Below are positions 8,492 through 17,671 of a stretch of DNA of 64,000 bases, in pieces. The notes under the pieces are model-generated. The model ran no database searches and was not told the origin of the DNA. It was given only the letters and a program-made list of their open reading frames with translations. Source of the stretch: Flavobacterium xueshanense (lineage in GTDB: Bacteria; Bacteroidota; Bacteroidia; Flavobacteriales; Flavobacteriaceae). The stretch covers positions 24,653 through 88,652 of the forward strand of contig NZ_FONQ01000014.1 of assembly GCF_900112975.1 (NCBI RefSeq), in the 5' to 3' direction. The translations under genes were made by a program, and so were the position numbers. The number at the start of each line of letters is the position of its first letter. The stretch's first letter is position 1.

Positions 8492-8533
8492 AAAAAACCG
8501 TGAAATCTTTTTAGTAAGAGTTTACGGTTTTTT
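8492..8533 (+). terminator. Intrinsic terminator after tRNA-Ala
   Basis: AAAAAACCGT (from 8492) pairs with ACGGTTTTTT (ending 8533), extended inward by AAA/TTT with one mismatch, and the right arm runs into a T tract. On the minus strand it could also serve the mtgA unit only upstream of its reading direction, so the tRNA is the likely client. Confidence 0.75.
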
Positions 8534-8568
8534 ATTTTTTGAGATTGTATTTTTACATTTAATTAAAA

Positions 8569-9315
8569 CTATTTTGGATATTCAATTTTACCCACTTGTC
8601 GCATCACGCGTACAATTTTAGCTTTTCGCCTGTTAATGTACGTGGAAGAACTGGTAGCCGAATATTTTCTTGGATTGGGCAAAATCGCGGCTATTCCTGC
8701 AGCCTGGATTAGTGTTAAACTGGAAGCATCTTTTCGATACCAATGTTCTGTGGCTGCTTGTGCTCCGTAGACCCCATTCCCCATTTCGATACTGTTCAAA
8801 TACACTTCCATGATGCGTTCTTTTCCCCAAATGATTTCAATAAGAACAGTGAAATACGCTTCAAGTCCTTTTCTTAAATAACTTCGTCCTTGCCAAAGAA
8901 ATACATTTTTGGCTGTTTGTTGCGATATTGTGCTTCCACCTTTTATTCTTCGACCTCGTTCATTGCTTTTGTACGCTTTTTGCATGGCGACAAAATCAAA
9001 CCCATTGTGTATTAGAAACGTTCCATCTTCACTGGCGATTACGGCTTTTTGAAGATTCATGGAGATGTTTTCAATTGGTTCCCAGTCGTGACTAAAGAAA
9101 ACTTCTTTTCCAGCTACTTTATTTTCAATCCCCCGAATGACCATCAAAGGCGTAAATGGAACGGGCACAAATTTAAAAAACACCACAAAAAACAAAGAGA
9201 GTCCGAGGAACCACAACAATATTTTGAATAAAAAACGAGTTAGTTTGCTCATAAAAGAGGTTGGTTCTTTTTTAATGGGTTGTTTTGATTTCCTGGGTGT
9301 TATTTTTGTTGCCAT
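8569..9315 (-). CDS. mtgA: Monofunctional biosynthetic peptidoglycan transglycosylase MtgA
   Basis: 248 residues from the ATG at 9315. That start is chosen because it overlaps the upstream stop as TAATG. A basic N terminus precedes one transmembrane helix (LFKILLWFLGLSLFFVVFF). The GT51 glycosyltransferase motifs follow: ASEDGTFLIHNGFD (catalytic Glu in SED), RGRRIKGGSTISQQTAKNVF, RKGLEAYFTVLIE and KERIMEVYLNSIEMGNGVYG. The enzyme polymerises lipid II glycan strands at the periplasmic face of the inner membrane. There is no transpeptidase domain, which separates it from class A penicillin-binding proteins. It is translationally coupled to the FAD oxidoreductase upstream. Confidence 0.95.
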   Translation of the reverse strand: MATKITPRKSKQPIKKEPTSFMSKLTRFLFKILLWFLGLSLFFVVFFKFVPVPFTPLMVIRGIENKVAGKEVFFSHDWEPIENISMNLQKAVIASEDGTFLIHNGFDFVAMQKAYKSNERGRRIKGGSTISQQTAKNVFLWQGRSYLRKGLEAYFTVLIEIIWGKERIMEVYLNSIEMGNGVYGAQAATEHWYRKDASSLTLIQAAGIAAILPNPRKYSATSSSTYINRRKAKIVRVMRQVGKIEYPK

Positions 9316-10433
9316 TATACTAAATCTGCTAATTCTGTTCCAATTAAACTTCCTATTGCCACTCCCATTCCACCCAATCGCACACCACAATAGACATTGT
9401 CAGACAGTCGTGAAACGATTGGATTTTTGCTGTTACCAATACCCATGATACCGCTCCAGCGGTGTGCAATTTGGAAATCCTGATTTGGCAAAATTACTTC
9501 TTTTAATAATTGTTCCAATTTTTTTTGTACAATTTCTGTTTGTCCAAATTCAGTTGTATTTTCCGTCTCAATATCTAGGTTTCTTCCACCACCCAAAAGT
9601 ATTCTATCGCCAATATTCCTGAAATAATAATACCCTCTATCCAAGTGAAAAGTCCCTTTTATATCTAAATTTCTAATAGGTTCTGTAATCAAAACTTGTG
9701 CTCTGGCAGGTTTAACCGCGTCATTTGTCAATGTATTAGCAAAACCATTTGTTGCAAACAGTATTTTTTGGGTACTAAAACTGAAATCACCAAGTGCCAC
9801 TTCCACTTTATTTCCTTTGTCGAAATAGGAGGTAACAGTTTGTTGGTTCAGAATCAATATATTTTTAGAAACCGCTTCTTTCAACAACGCTTGCATCATA
9901 TTTCCAGTATCTATTTGTGCTTCAAACGGATTGAAAACTAGATATTCCTGTATGCCACCAAACCCAAATCGATCAACTTCCTTGGCAAAAACATCGGCTC
10001 TAAATAATGGTCTTAAGATTTCATTGATAAATGGTAATTTCCCAACACATTGATTATAGCTACTTTCGTCTTCTTTTAAAAATAACTCATATCCGCCGTA
10101 CGGCTTGAAATCTATCGCGTCATCACCCAATCTTTTTCGCAACAACTGCAATCCTTGCCATCGTTTTTGAACAAGATGAATGACTTCCTCTTCCGAGTGG
10201 GATTTTAAATCGTCTATGATTTCTGAAAGACTTCCAAAACACGCAAACCCGGCATTTTTAGTACTCGCGCCTTGCGGTAACATTCCTTTTTCCAATACTA
10301 AAATTTTGCTTTTAGGGAATCTTTCGCGTAAGCGTAATGCAGCATGCAAGCCCACAATCCCACTTCCTACAATGGTATAATCTACATCAGTAAACCAGTT
10401 TTTTAGTTCCCAATAGCTCAAATCCATGTTCAA
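9315..10433 (-). CDS. FAD-dependent oxidoreductase, D-amino-acid oxidase (DAO) family
   Basis: 372 residues. The N-terminal dinucleotide-binding motif VGSGIVGLHAALRLRE and the acidic end of the second strand (LVLEKG) bind FAD. GASTKNAGFACFGS is the DAO-family loop with a Gly-Ala-Ser-Thr-Lys-Asn-Ala-Gly pattern, as in glycine oxidase and PuuB-like proteins. The C-terminal RWSGIMGIGNSKNPIV and GVRLGGMGVAIGS close the FAD domain. Substrate unknown; a secondary amine or amino acid is likely for the family. Its TAA overlaps the mtgA ATG by one base, so the pair forms one transcript, although no functional link to cell-wall synthesis is known. Confidence 0.87.
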   Translation of the reverse strand: MNMDLSYWELKNWFTDVDYTIVGSGIVGLHAALRLRERFPKSKILVLEKGMLPQGASTKNAGFACFGSLSEIIDDLKSHSEEEVIHLVQKRWQGLQLLRKRLGDDAIDFKPYGGYELFLKEDESSYNQCVGKLPFINEILRPLFRADVFAKEVDRFGFGGIQEYLVFNPFEAQIDTGNMMQALLKEAVSKNILILNQQTVTSYFDKGNKVEVALGDFSFSTQKILFATNGFANTLTNDAVKPARAQVLITEPIRNLDIKGTFHLDRGYYYFRNIGDRILLGGGRNLDIETENTTEFGQTEIVQKKLEQLLKEVILPNQDFQIAHRWSGIMGIGNSKNPIVSRLSDNVYCGVRLGGMGVAIGSLIGTELADLV

Positions 10434-10480
10434 ATTTTTTCATAAAAATAATAATTTTTTGGATTTATTCTGAATTTATT

Positions 10481-10590
10481 TTAGAAGCTAATCCCGCTAT
10501 CCGTTACAATCTTTCTAGTCCTGAACTTGTTTCAGGATCCTGAAACAAGTTCAGGACTAGAAAGGATATACACCGCTATCAGGGCTAAAA
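10481..10590 (-). repeat. Dispersed intergenic element with conserved flanks and a 54-bp perfect palindrome core
   Basis: The core at 10511-10564 is a perfect loopless palindrome (each half 27 nt, centre GGATCC); each half itself contains the inverted pair TCCTGAA/TTCAGGA. On the minus strand the flanks read AGCCCTGATAGCGG and ATCCTTT before the palindrome, and AAAGATTG and GGATAGCGGGATTAGCT after it. These flanks closely match those of the element at 49324-49417, whose core is an unrelated hairpin. It lies between the divergent FAD oxidoreductase and S9 peptidase genes. Confidence 0.75.
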
Positions 10591-10663
10591 AGCAAGTGTT
10601 AAAAACGAAAAAACATCAAATTAAATTGGCTAATTTTATCATTCGAAAAAATCTATTTTTAAA

Positions 10664-12565
10664 ATGAAAAAAGTACTGCTTATAACCTTATTAATGATGA
10701 GTTTAACTACTATGGCACAAAATGTAATGACTCCAGAACTGCTTTGGAAACTTGGAAGAGTAGCTCCTTTAGGCATTTCCAAAGACGGAAAAAACGTAGT
10801 GTATAAAGTAGCCACTCCTTCCGTTCAAGAAAATAAATCGGATACAAAATTCTACACTTTACCCGTAAATGGTGGAAATCCAACCGAAGTAAAAGATACT
10901 AAAGACCTATTAAAAGACAAAAACAGTTCTCCAGACGGGAAATATATCGTTTATAATGAAGAAGTAAAAATCGAAAACGTTCATGGAAAAGATTTTTATC
11001 CGGAACTGGTAAAATCAGATGTTCAAATCTACGATGGGTTGAATTACCGTCATTGGGATACTTGGAACGAAGGCAAATTCAATCATGTTTTTTATAAAGA
11101 GAACAAAGATGGCGCTGTGGGAATTGACATTCTAAAAGGAGAAAATTTTGACAGTCCTCAAAAACCTTTTGGTGGCGATGAAGATTACATTTGGTCGCCA
11201 GACAGCAAAAGCATCCTTTATGTAAGCAAGAAAAAAACAGGAACTGACTATGCTCTTTCTACCAACACCAATATCTTCCAATACAACTTAGAAACTGGAA
11301 AAACTATCAATAAAACTGAAGAAAACCTGGGATATGATACCGCTCCACAATTTTCTCCTACAGGAAATTTGGCTTGGTTGCAGATGAAACGAGACGGTTA
11401 TGAAGCCGATAAAAACGATCTGATTGTTAGCTTTAAAGGAATAAAAATGAACCTTACAGCAAATTGGGACGGAACGGTCGACAATTTCATCTGGAGTGGT
11501 GACGGAAAAAAAATATTTTTTGTTGCGCCTGTAGATGGAACAAAACAGTTGTTTGAAGTTAATTTTCCGGGGATGACCAAAATAGCAATTACCGTTCGCC
11601 AAATCACTATTGGCGATTTTGATGTCAATGATCTGGTTGGTTTTTCCGGCGGTACCATTATCGTGACGAGAACCGATATGAATCACGCTGCGGAAATATT
11701 TTCTTATAATCTGAAAAAAAACACATGGAAACAACTGTCCAATGTCAATACAACAACCTATGCTTCTTTGGCGCTAAGCAAAACCGAAAGAAGGTATGTA
11801 ACGACAACCGATGGCAAAAAAATGTTAGTTTGGGTGATTCTTCCTCCTGATTTTGATGCTTCAAAAAAATACCCAACCCTTTTGTATTGTCAAGGCGGGC
11901 CACAATCTCCGTTGACACAATTTTATTCGTACCGATGGAATTTACAGTTGATGGCAGCAAATGGTTATATTGTCGTGGCTCCAAACCGTCGCGGCATGCA
12001 AGGCCACGGCGTAGCATGGAATGAGCAAATCAGCAAAGACTGGGGCGGACAGGTAATGGATGATTACCTATCAGCGATTGATGACGTGGCTAAGGAAAAA
12101 TATGTTGATGCAACTCGTTTGGGATGCGTTGGTGCCAGTTACGGTGGGTATTCTGTTTTTTATCTGGCTGGAATTCACAATAACCGATTCAAAACTTTCA
12201 TTGCCCACGATGGCGTTTATAATACCCAAAGCATGTTTGGAACTACCGAAGAAGTTTTCTTTAGCAATTGGGATTTTGGAGGTGCCTATTGGGAAAAAGA
12301 CAATGCCATAGCTCAAAAAACCTACACGACATTCAACCCAATGACCAAAGTAGAAAAATGGAATAAACCTATTTTAATTATTCAGGGCGGAAAAGATTTT
12401 CGTGTACCAATTGGACAAGGCCAAGAAGCGTTCCAAGCTGCTCAATTGCTTGGAATAAAAAGCAGATTCCTGTATTTCCCGGAAGAAAACCATTGGGTAC
12501 TGAAACCACAGAATGCTCAGGTTTGGCAAGGAGAATTTTTTAAATGGTTGAGAGAAACTTTGTAG
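10664..12565 (+). CDS. Secreted S9 family prolyl oligopeptidase-type peptidase
   Basis: 633 residues. A signal peptide (MKKVLLITLLMMSLTTMAQ) exports it to the periplasm or surface. Residues about 30-380 form a beta-propeller with repeated strand motifs (SPDGKYIVY, SPDSKSILY, SPTGNLAWL). The C-terminal alpha/beta hydrolase domain carries the nucleophile elbow GASYGGYS, the acid in IIQGGKDFRVP and the His in EENHWVLKP. The layout matches acylaminoacyl-peptidase and DPP IV-like enzymes, which trim di- or tripeptides or N-acylated residues from peptides. It is monocistronic: a dispersed repeat lies upstream and an intrinsic terminator downstream. Confidence 0.93.
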   Translation: MKKVLLITLLMMSLTTMAQNVMTPELLWKLGRVAPLGISKDGKNVVYKVATPSVQENKSDTKFYTLPVNGGNPTEVKDTKDLLKDKNSSPDGKYIVYNEEVKIENVHGKDFYPELVKSDVQIYDGLNYRHWDTWNEGKFNHVFYKENKDGAVGIDILKGENFDSPQKPFGGDEDYIWSPDSKSILYVSKKKTGTDYALSTNTNIFQYNLETGKTINKTEENLGYDTAPQFSPTGNLAWLQMKRDGYEADKNDLIVSFKGIKMNLTANWDGTVDNFIWSGDGKKIFFVAPVDGTKQLFEVNFPGMTKIAITVRQITIGDFDVNDLVGFSGGTIIVTRTDMNHAAEIFSYNLKKNTWKQLSNVNTTTYASLALSKTERRYVTTTDGKKMLVWVILPPDFDASKKYPTLLYCQGGPQSPLTQFYSYRWNLQLMAANGYIVVAPNRRGMQGHGVAWNEQISKDWGGQVMDDYLSAIDDVAKEKYVDATRLGCVGASYGGYSVFYLAGIHNNRFKTFIAHDGVYNTQSMFGTTEEVFFSNWDFGGAYWEKDNAIAQKTYTTFNPMTKVEKWNKPILIIQGGKDFRVPIGQGQEAFQAAQLLGIKSRFLYFPEENHWVLKPQNAQVWQGEFFKWLRETL

Positions 12566-12580
12566 ATTAAGTAAAAACAA

Positions 12581-12608
12581 AAAAACCTTGCATCCCTGCA
12601 AGGTTTTT
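12581..12608. terminator. Bidirectional intrinsic terminator between the S9 peptidase and accC genes
   Basis: AAAAACCTTGCA (12581-12592) pairs perfectly with TGCAAGGTTTTT (12597-12608) around a TCCC loop. A and T tracts on both sides let it stop both convergent transcripts. Confidence 0.85.
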
Positions 12609-12626
12609 ACTTAAATAAAGTATTTT

Positions 12627-13973
12627 TTATTCCGGATCGTTCATTTTGAAAGTATCCATAAATGCAGTGGTATAATCTCCTGAAATATAACGCGGATCAT
12701 CCATTAATTGTCTGTGGAAAGGAATAGTCGTTTTTATACCTTCGATAACAAATTCATCTAAAGCTCTTCTCATTTTACTAATTGCTTCCTCGCGAGATTG
12801 AGCTGTAGTAATAAGTTTTGCAATCATTGAATCATAATTTGGCGGAATAGTGTACCCTGAATATACATGAGTATCTAAACGAACTCCATGTCCTCCCGGC
12901 ATGTGCAATGTTGTAATTTTTCCTGGAGACGGACGGAAATCATTATAAGGATCTTCCGCATTAATACGGCATTCAATAGCATGCAATTGAGGCAAATAAT
13001 TTTTCCCTGAAATAGCAACCCCTGCGGCTACAAGAATTTGTTCACGAATTAAATCATAATCAATGACTTGTTCTGTAATAGGGTGCTCTACTTGGATACG
13101 AGTATTCATTTCCATGAAGTAGAAATTACGGTTTTTATCCACCAAAAATTCTACAGTTCCAGCACCTTCATATTTAATGTATTCAGCTGCTTTTACAGCT
13201 GCTTCACCCATTTTAGTACGCAATTCATCTGTCATAAATGGTGAAGGCGTTTCTTCCGTCAATTTTTGATGACGTCTTTGTACGGAGCAGTCTCTTTCAG
13301 AAAGATGACACGCTTTTCCATAAGAATCGCCGATAACTTGAATTTCAATATGACGAGGCTCTTCAATTAATTTCTCCAAATACATTCCGTCATTCCCAAA
13401 AGCAGCTGCAGATTCCTGACGTGCACCTTCCCATGCTTTTAACAATTCATCTTCTTTCCAAACGGCACGCATCCCTTTACCACCGCCACCAGCAGTTGCT
13501 TTTAGCATTACTGGATAACCAAAATCTCTTGATAATTGCAAGGCTTGATCATACGACTCTAAAATACCTACTGAACCCGGAACACAAGGAACTCCTGCTT
13601 CGATCATAGTTGATTTTGCAGAGGCTTTATCTCCCATTCTATCAATCATCTCTGGAGACGCTCCAATAAATTTGATCCCATGTTCCTGACAAATTTTTGA
13701 AAATTTAGAATTTTCAGAAAGGAATCCGTATCCTGGATGTATTGCATCTGCGTTTGTAATTTCGGCAGCGGCAATAATATTTGACATTTTTAAATAGGAT
13801 AAGTTGCTTGGAGGAGGTCCTATACAAACCGCTTCGTCAGCAAACTTTACATGAAGACTTTCGGCATCAGCAGTAGAATAAACAGCTACTGTTTTGATTC
13901 CCATTTCCTTACATGTTCTAATTACGCGTAACGCAATTTCCCCTCTATTTGCAATTAATATTTTTTTAAACAT
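12627..13973 (-). CDS. accC: Acetyl-CoA carboxylase, biotin carboxylase subunit
   Basis: 448 residues, the normal length. The N-terminal preATP-grasp motif is [20 protein letters not shown]. The ATP-grasp glycine loop is [12 protein letters not shown], the catalytic and metal-binding segment is [15 protein letters not shown], and [14 protein letters not shown] is the family signature. It carboxylates biotin on AccB using ATP and bicarbonate in the first step of fatty-acid synthesis. It follows accB by 84 bp on the minus strand. The carboxyltransferase subunits are not in the window. Confidence 0.97.
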   Translation of the reverse strand: MFKKILIANRGEIALRVIRTCKEMGIKTVAVYSTADAESLHVKFADEAVCIGPPPSNLSYLKMSNIIAAAEITNADAIHPGYGFLSENSKFSKICQEHGIKFIGASPEMIDRMGDKASAKSTMIEAGVPCVPGSVGILESYDQALQLSRDFGYPVMLKATAGGGGKGMRAVWKEDELLKAWEGARQESAAAFGNDGMYLEKLIEEPRHIEIQVIGDSYGKACHLSERDCSVQRRHQKLTEETPSPFMTDELRTKMGEAAVKAAEYIKYEGAGTVEFLVDKNRNFYFMEMNTRIQVEHPITEQVIDYDLIREQILVAAGVAISGKNYLPQLHAIECRINAEDPYNDFRPSPGKITTLHMPGGHGVRLDTHVYSGYTIPPNYDSMIAKLITTAQSREEAISKMRRALDEFVIEGIKTTIPFHRQLMDDPRYISGDYTTAFMDTFKMNDPE

Positions 13974-14057
13974 CTTATTTTATATTTTAAATTTAAAATT
14001 CCAATAGTCAAAACTCAATTTGGAATTGGAATTTTGACTACTGGAATCTCAAAAATA

Positions 14058-14537
14058 TTATGACGGATCTACTAAGAATAAAGGTTGGTCAAACTCAACT
14101 GGTGACATATCGTCAACCAATATTTTTACAATTTTACCAGAAACTTCAGATTCAATTTCATTAAATAATTTCATTGCTTCGATTACACAAAGAACGTCAC
14201 CTTGAGAAATTGTTTTACCTACTTCAACAAACATTGGTTTATCCGGAGATGGTTTTCTATAAAAAGTTCCAATGATTGGTGATTTTATAGTAATGTAATG
14301 AGAATTTTCTACTACTGGAGCTTCGGGTGCAGCTGCTACCGGTGCAATTTGCTGTGGAGCTACCGCTTGCTGAAGTGTTGCTTGAGCAGGCATTTGTTGA
14401 ACATACGTGGTTTCTGTTACATTCCCTTCTAAAGTTGTTCTGATAGTGATTTTCACATCATCCATTTCTAACTTAACTTCTGCAACTCCTGAATTTGCTA
14501 CAAACTTGATTAGATTTTGAATTTCTTTTAAATCCAT
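14058..14537 (-). CDS. accB: Acetyl-CoA carboxylase, biotin carboxyl carrier protein
   Basis: 159 residues. An N-terminal helical region ([16 protein letters not shown]) docks to AccC. It is followed by an Ala/Pro/Gln-rich flexible linker (about 47-76) and a C-terminal biotinyl domain. The biotin attachment motif is [11 protein letters not shown], with Lys123 as the acceptor. It swings the carboxybiotin between AccC and the carboxyltransferase. It lies 23 bp after fabH and before accC in the fatty-acid operon. Confidence 0.96.
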   Translation of the reverse strand: MDLKEIQNLIKFVANSGVAEVKLEMDDVKITIRTTLEGNVTETTYVQQMPAQATLQQAVAPQQIAPVAAAPEAPVVENSHYITIKSPIIGTFYRKPSPDKPMFVEVGKTISQGDVLCVIEAMKLFNEIESEVSGKIVKILVDDMSPVEFDQPLFLVDPS

Positions 14538-14560
14538 AATTATTTGTTTTTAGTTTAAAT

Positions 14561-15559
14561 TTATTTTTTATCGTATGCCCATTTTAGATAAATAGATCCC
14601 CATGTGAATCCACCTCCAAAAGCGGCCAAAATTATTGTGTCTCCTTTTTTGAATAAATGTTCGAAATCGCTAAGTACTAATGGTAAAGTTGCAGAAGTGG
14701 TATTTCCGTATTTTTCGATGTTCATTAAAACCTTAGAATCTTCTAAATTCATTCTGTTGGCAGTCGCATCAATAATACGTTTGTTGGCCTGATGAGGAAC
14801 TAACCAATCTACGTCTTCATTTGTCAAATTATTTCTTTTCAAAATTAATTCGCTTGAATCCGCCATATTTGTTACCGCATATTTAAACACTGTTTTACCG
14901 TCTTGGATAATATTGTGTTTGTTATATTTTACTGTTTCAAAAGAAGTTGGATGAAGCGATCCACCGGCGTCGATTTTCAAAAAGTCTCTACCAATTCCAT
15001 CACTGCGTAAGTACTCGTCTTGCAATCCTAAACCTTCATAATTGGGCTCAAATAAAACTGCACCCGCACCATCACCAAAAATTATACAGGTTGACCTATC
15101 AGTATAATCAACGATAGAAGACATTTTATCGGCTCCAATCAACAGTACTTTTTTATATCTTCCTGATTCAATGTATGCTGCGGCTGTAGACATACCATAT
15201 AAGAAACTGGAACATGCAGCCTGTAAATCATAAGCAAAAGCATTTGTTGCTCCAATTTGAGTGGCAACGTATACTCCTGTTGAAGCTACCGGCATATCCG
15301 GTGTTGCGGTTGCCATTATCAATAAATCTATTTCCAAGGGATCTATATTAGCTTTAGCTAATAAATCTTGCGCAGCTTTTATAGCCAAAAAAGAAGTTCC
15401 CTTATCTTCATCTTTAAGAATTCTTCTTTCTTTTATTCCTGTACGAGAGGTGATCCACTCGTCATTGGTATCAACCATAGCTTCGAGCGCTTTGTTCGTT
15501 AGTACAAAGTCCGGAACATAGGCTCCAACAGCGGTAATTGCGGCTGTGATTGTATTCAT
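14561..15559 (-). CDS. fabH: 3-oxoacyl-ACP synthase III (beta-ketoacyl-ACP synthase III)
   Basis: 332 residues. The catalytic triad is intact: Cys116 in LQAACSSFLYG, His in VPHQANKRIID and Asn in EKYGNTTSATLPL. The N-terminal SRTGIKERRIL and the C-terminal GAGFxWG-like AAFGGGFTWGSIYL are family motifs. It condenses an acyl-CoA primer with malonyl-ACP to start fatty-acid chains, and in Bacteroidota usually prefers branched primers. It is in the DUF177-rpmF-fabH-accB-accC run, but a strong hairpin terminator lies in the 172-bp gap after rpmF, so it may also have its own promoter. Confidence 0.96.
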   Translation of the reverse strand: MNTITAAITAVGAYVPDFVLTNKALEAMVDTNDEWITSRTGIKERRILKDEDKGTSFLAIKAAQDLLAKANIDPLEIDLLIMATATPDMPVASTGVYVATQIGATNAFAYDLQAACSSFLYGMSTAAAYIESGRYKKVLLIGADKMSSIVDYTDRSTCIIFGDGAGAVLFEPNYEGLGLQDEYLRSDGIGRDFLKIDAGGSLHPTSFETVKYNKHNIIQDGKTVFKYAVTNMADSSELILKRNNLTNEDVDWLVPHQANKRIIDATANRMNLEDSKVLMNIEKYGNTTSATLPLVLSDFEHLFKKGDTIILAAFGGGFTWGSIYLKWAYDKK

Positions 15560-15681
15560 CGTATGCGTTTATTTCTAGTCAAATGTTCCCATTTGAAAAT
15601 TTTTTAAAAGACTTGAAAATTACAAAAAAAATTCCAATCTCATTGATTTGGAACTTCTTATTTAACTAAAATTATAGACAA

Positions 15682-15709
15682 CAAAAAAACTCTCACGATG
15701 TGAGAGTTC
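15682..15709 (-). terminator. Intrinsic terminator between rpmF and fabH
   Basis: On the minus strand AACTCTCAC pairs with GTGAGAGTT around an ATC loop, followed by seven T residues. It would end or attenuate the DUF177-rpmF transcript before fabH, separating ribosomal from lipid genes or tuning read-through. Confidence 0.8.
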
Positions 15710-15731
15710 GAATATCATTTACAAAAATGTA

Positions 15732-15926
15732 TTAAGCAACAGCTACAGACTTATCTATAACAACTTGCCCTCTGTAATACATTTTACCTTCATGCCAATA
15801 CGCTCTGTGGTATAAATGTGCTTCTCCTGTGATAGGACAAGTAGCGATTTGTGCTACGGTAGCTTTGTAATGTGTTCTTCTTTTATCTCTTCTTGTTTTG
15901 GAGATTTTTCTCTTAGGATGCGCCAT
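15732..15926 (-). CDS. rpmF: 50S ribosomal protein L32
   Basis: 64 residues starting [19 protein letters not shown], the near-invariant bL32 N terminus (usually AVPKRKTSKSRRDKRR), with a central [12 protein letters not shown] that keeps only one Cys. So it is the zinc-free or reduced-Cys form, as in many Bacteroidota. It starts 9 bp after the DUF177 gene, the conserved yceD-rpmF-fabH arrangement seen across bacteria. It assembles near the peptidyl-transferase exit region of the large subunit. Confidence 0.96.
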   Translation of the reverse strand: MAHPKRKISKTRRDKRRTHYKATVAQIATCPITGEAHLYHRAYWHEGKMYYRGQVVIDKSVAVA

Positions 15927-15935
15927 TTTACTATA

Positions 15936-16478
15936 TTATTTATCCGTTAATAGTTGCTTTAATTTGTCCCATCGCGGGTCAATATTTTCTTCTTCTTTAT
16001 TTTCTACTTTTTCTTCCTTTACTGTAAGTTCATTGAGCTTAGTCAAAGCTTCTGTTTTTAAGCTTCCGTCTTTTATACCTGGATGAACCCGTCTTAGAGG
16101 GACTGATAACACAATCATTTCATAGATATATTGTGCAATATCTATCTCAAACTCCCCATGAGGTAAAATCAATAATTCCTCATTATCATTATTATATTCT
16201 TCATCAAAACGAACGATTAATTTCATCTTGCCTTTTATTGGCAAATCAAAATCTTCACTGGTAAGATCACAAGGTACATTTACAAAACCTTTGTGTTTAA
16301 AGCTCAACTCTAACAGCGTACTTTTTTTCTCTAAAACTACATTTACTTTGATATTTGAATCTTGATATTCGTTATAATCAAAGATTTCAAAGAACGCATT
16401 ACTGATTTGATACTCAAAATGATGTTTCCCTAGCTTTAATCCTATAAAAGGAATTAAATATTCTTTTGTGTTCTTCAT
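15936..16478 (-). CDS. DUF177 (YceD) domain protein
   Basis: 180 residues of the DUF177/YceD family, identified by its position directly upstream of rpmF and by the core SFKHKGFVNVPCDLTSEDFDLP, where the Cys before the Asp-Leu is the conserved family segment. The C-terminal IDPRWDKLKQLL ends as family members do. YceD has been linked to 23S rRNA or ribosome maturation. A run of Glu (VEEKVENKEEEN) precedes the end. A -10-like box TATCTTTG lies 35 bp before the ATG. Confidence 0.88.
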   Translation of the reverse strand: MKNTKEYLIPFIGLKLGKHHFEYQISNAFFEIFDYNEYQDSNIKVNVVLEKKSTLLELSFKHKGFVNVPCDLTSEDFDLPIKGKMKLIVRFDEEYNNDNEELLILPHGEFEIDIAQYIYEMIVLSVPLRRVHPGIKDGSLKTEALTKLNELTVKEEKVENKEEENIDPRWDKLKQLLTDK

Positions 16479-16512
16479 TTCAACAACAATTTGCCCCTAA
16501 ACTTCGGGAGTG

Positions 16513-16520
16513 CAAAGATA
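16513..16520 (-). promoter_or_regulatory. -10-like (TAnnTTTG) box upstream of the DUF177-rpmF unit
   Basis: On the minus strand TATCTTTG matches TAnnTTTG exactly and sits 35 bp before the DUF177 start. A clear TTG at the expected spacing is not seen, so only the proximal half is supported. Confidence 0.5.
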
Positions 16521-16563
16521 TAAAATTATTGCAAATCTAATAATGTTATTCACTTTTTTTTGT

Positions 16564-17613
16564 TCACAACTGCTTTTCTTTTGTTTTCAATGGTTTTGCA
16601 CTGATTTCGGCATATTGATTTCTTGAATGGTAAACATCTATTGCCAGATATACCGCCTCTTTGAACGAGTTGAAATCCGCTATCCCCTTGCCCGCTATAT
16701 CGTAAGCGGTACCATGGTCTGGCGACGTTCTAATTTTATTTAAACCCGCAGTGTAGTTTACTCCTTTACCAAAAGATAATGTTTTAAAAGGAATCAATCC
16801 CTGATCGTGATAGATAGCTATAACCGCATCATAATTATCGTATTGGTTACTACCAAAAAAGCCATCTGCCGGAAAAGGCCCAAAAACCAAAGTTCCTTTA
16901 TCAAATATTTTTTTTAGTGCCGGTTTCAGTATCAAGTCATCCTCCTTACCAATAACTCCACCATCACCACAATGCGGATTCAACCCTAGCACCGCAATTT
17001 TAGGCTTATTAATACTGAAATCCTGAATTAACGACTGTTTGACTGTTTCAATTTTTTTCTTAATCAATTCCTCCGTAAGATGAGAAGCCACTTCACTTAA
17101 AGGAATATGATCCGTCATTAACCCTACTCTCAAATTATCCTGAACCATCAACATAAGTGCATTTCCCTCCAATTCTCGGTCTAAATAATCCGTATGTCCA
17201 GGAAACTTGAATTCCTCAGACTGGATATTGTATTTGTTTATCGGCGCTGTAACCAACACATCAACTAGTCCTTCTTTCAAAGCTTTCGTTGCAGCAACAA
17301 AAGATTTTATTGCATATTCTCCCGCTTTTGGATCACTCACACCCGGACTCAAATCGACCCCTTCCCGCCAAACATTCAAAACATTAATTTTTCCAGGAAC
17401 AATTTGATCCAGTTTATCAATGCCGTGCAACAAGGAAGTTGATTGAAAACTTTTTTTCACAAAAGACAACAACTTAACATTTGCAAAGATAACAGGAGTA
17501 CACAACTCTAACATTCTAGAATCCTCGAATGTTTTTAAAACAACCTCGCTTCCAATACCGTTTAAATCTCCAATAGAAATTCCTACGATTATATTTTCTG
17601 CTTTTTTCATCAT
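16564..17613 (-). CDS. pdxA: 4-hydroxythreonine-4-phosphate dehydrogenase
   Basis: 349 residues (two adjacent Met codons at the start; either may be used). It has the PdxA N-terminal IGDLNGIGSEVVLKTF and the metal-binding histidines in KFPGHTDYLDRE, NPHCGDGGVIGKED and AIYHDQGLIPFKTLSF. The substrate loop is RTSPDHGTAYDIAGKG. It oxidises 4-phosphohydroxy-L-threonine in the DXP-dependent pyridoxal-phosphate pathway. It is divergent from riboflavin synthase across a 58-bp gap, where the minus strand has TAAATTTG (17654-17647) as a possible -10 box. Confidence 0.96.
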   Translation of the reverse strand: MMKKAENIIVGISIGDLNGIGSEVVLKTFEDSRMLELCTPVIFANVKLLSFVKKSFQSTSLLHGIDKLDQIVPGKINVLNVWREGVDLSPGVSDPKAGEYAIKSFVAATKALKEGLVDVLVTAPINKYNIQSEEFKFPGHTDYLDRELEGNALMLMVQDNLRVGLMTDHIPLSEVASHLTEELIKKKIETVKQSLIQDFSINKPKIAVLGLNPHCGDGGVIGKEDDLILKPALKKIFDKGTLVFGPFPADGFFGSNQYDNYDAVIAIYHDQGLIPFKTLSFGKGVNYTAGLNKIRTSPDHGTAYDIAGKGIADFNSFKEAVYLAIDVYHSRNQYAEISAKPLKTKEKQL

Positions 17614-17671
17614 GACATACCGTTATTTATTGCTAATTTTGAAGTGCAAATTTAGTAAAATAAAATAAGAA

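Noticed and set aside
11288..12316. Minus-strand frames of 80-150 codons opposite the S9 peptidase
   Set aside because: They are antisense to conserved propeller and hydrolase motifs; composition is Phe/Ser/Ile-rich noise.
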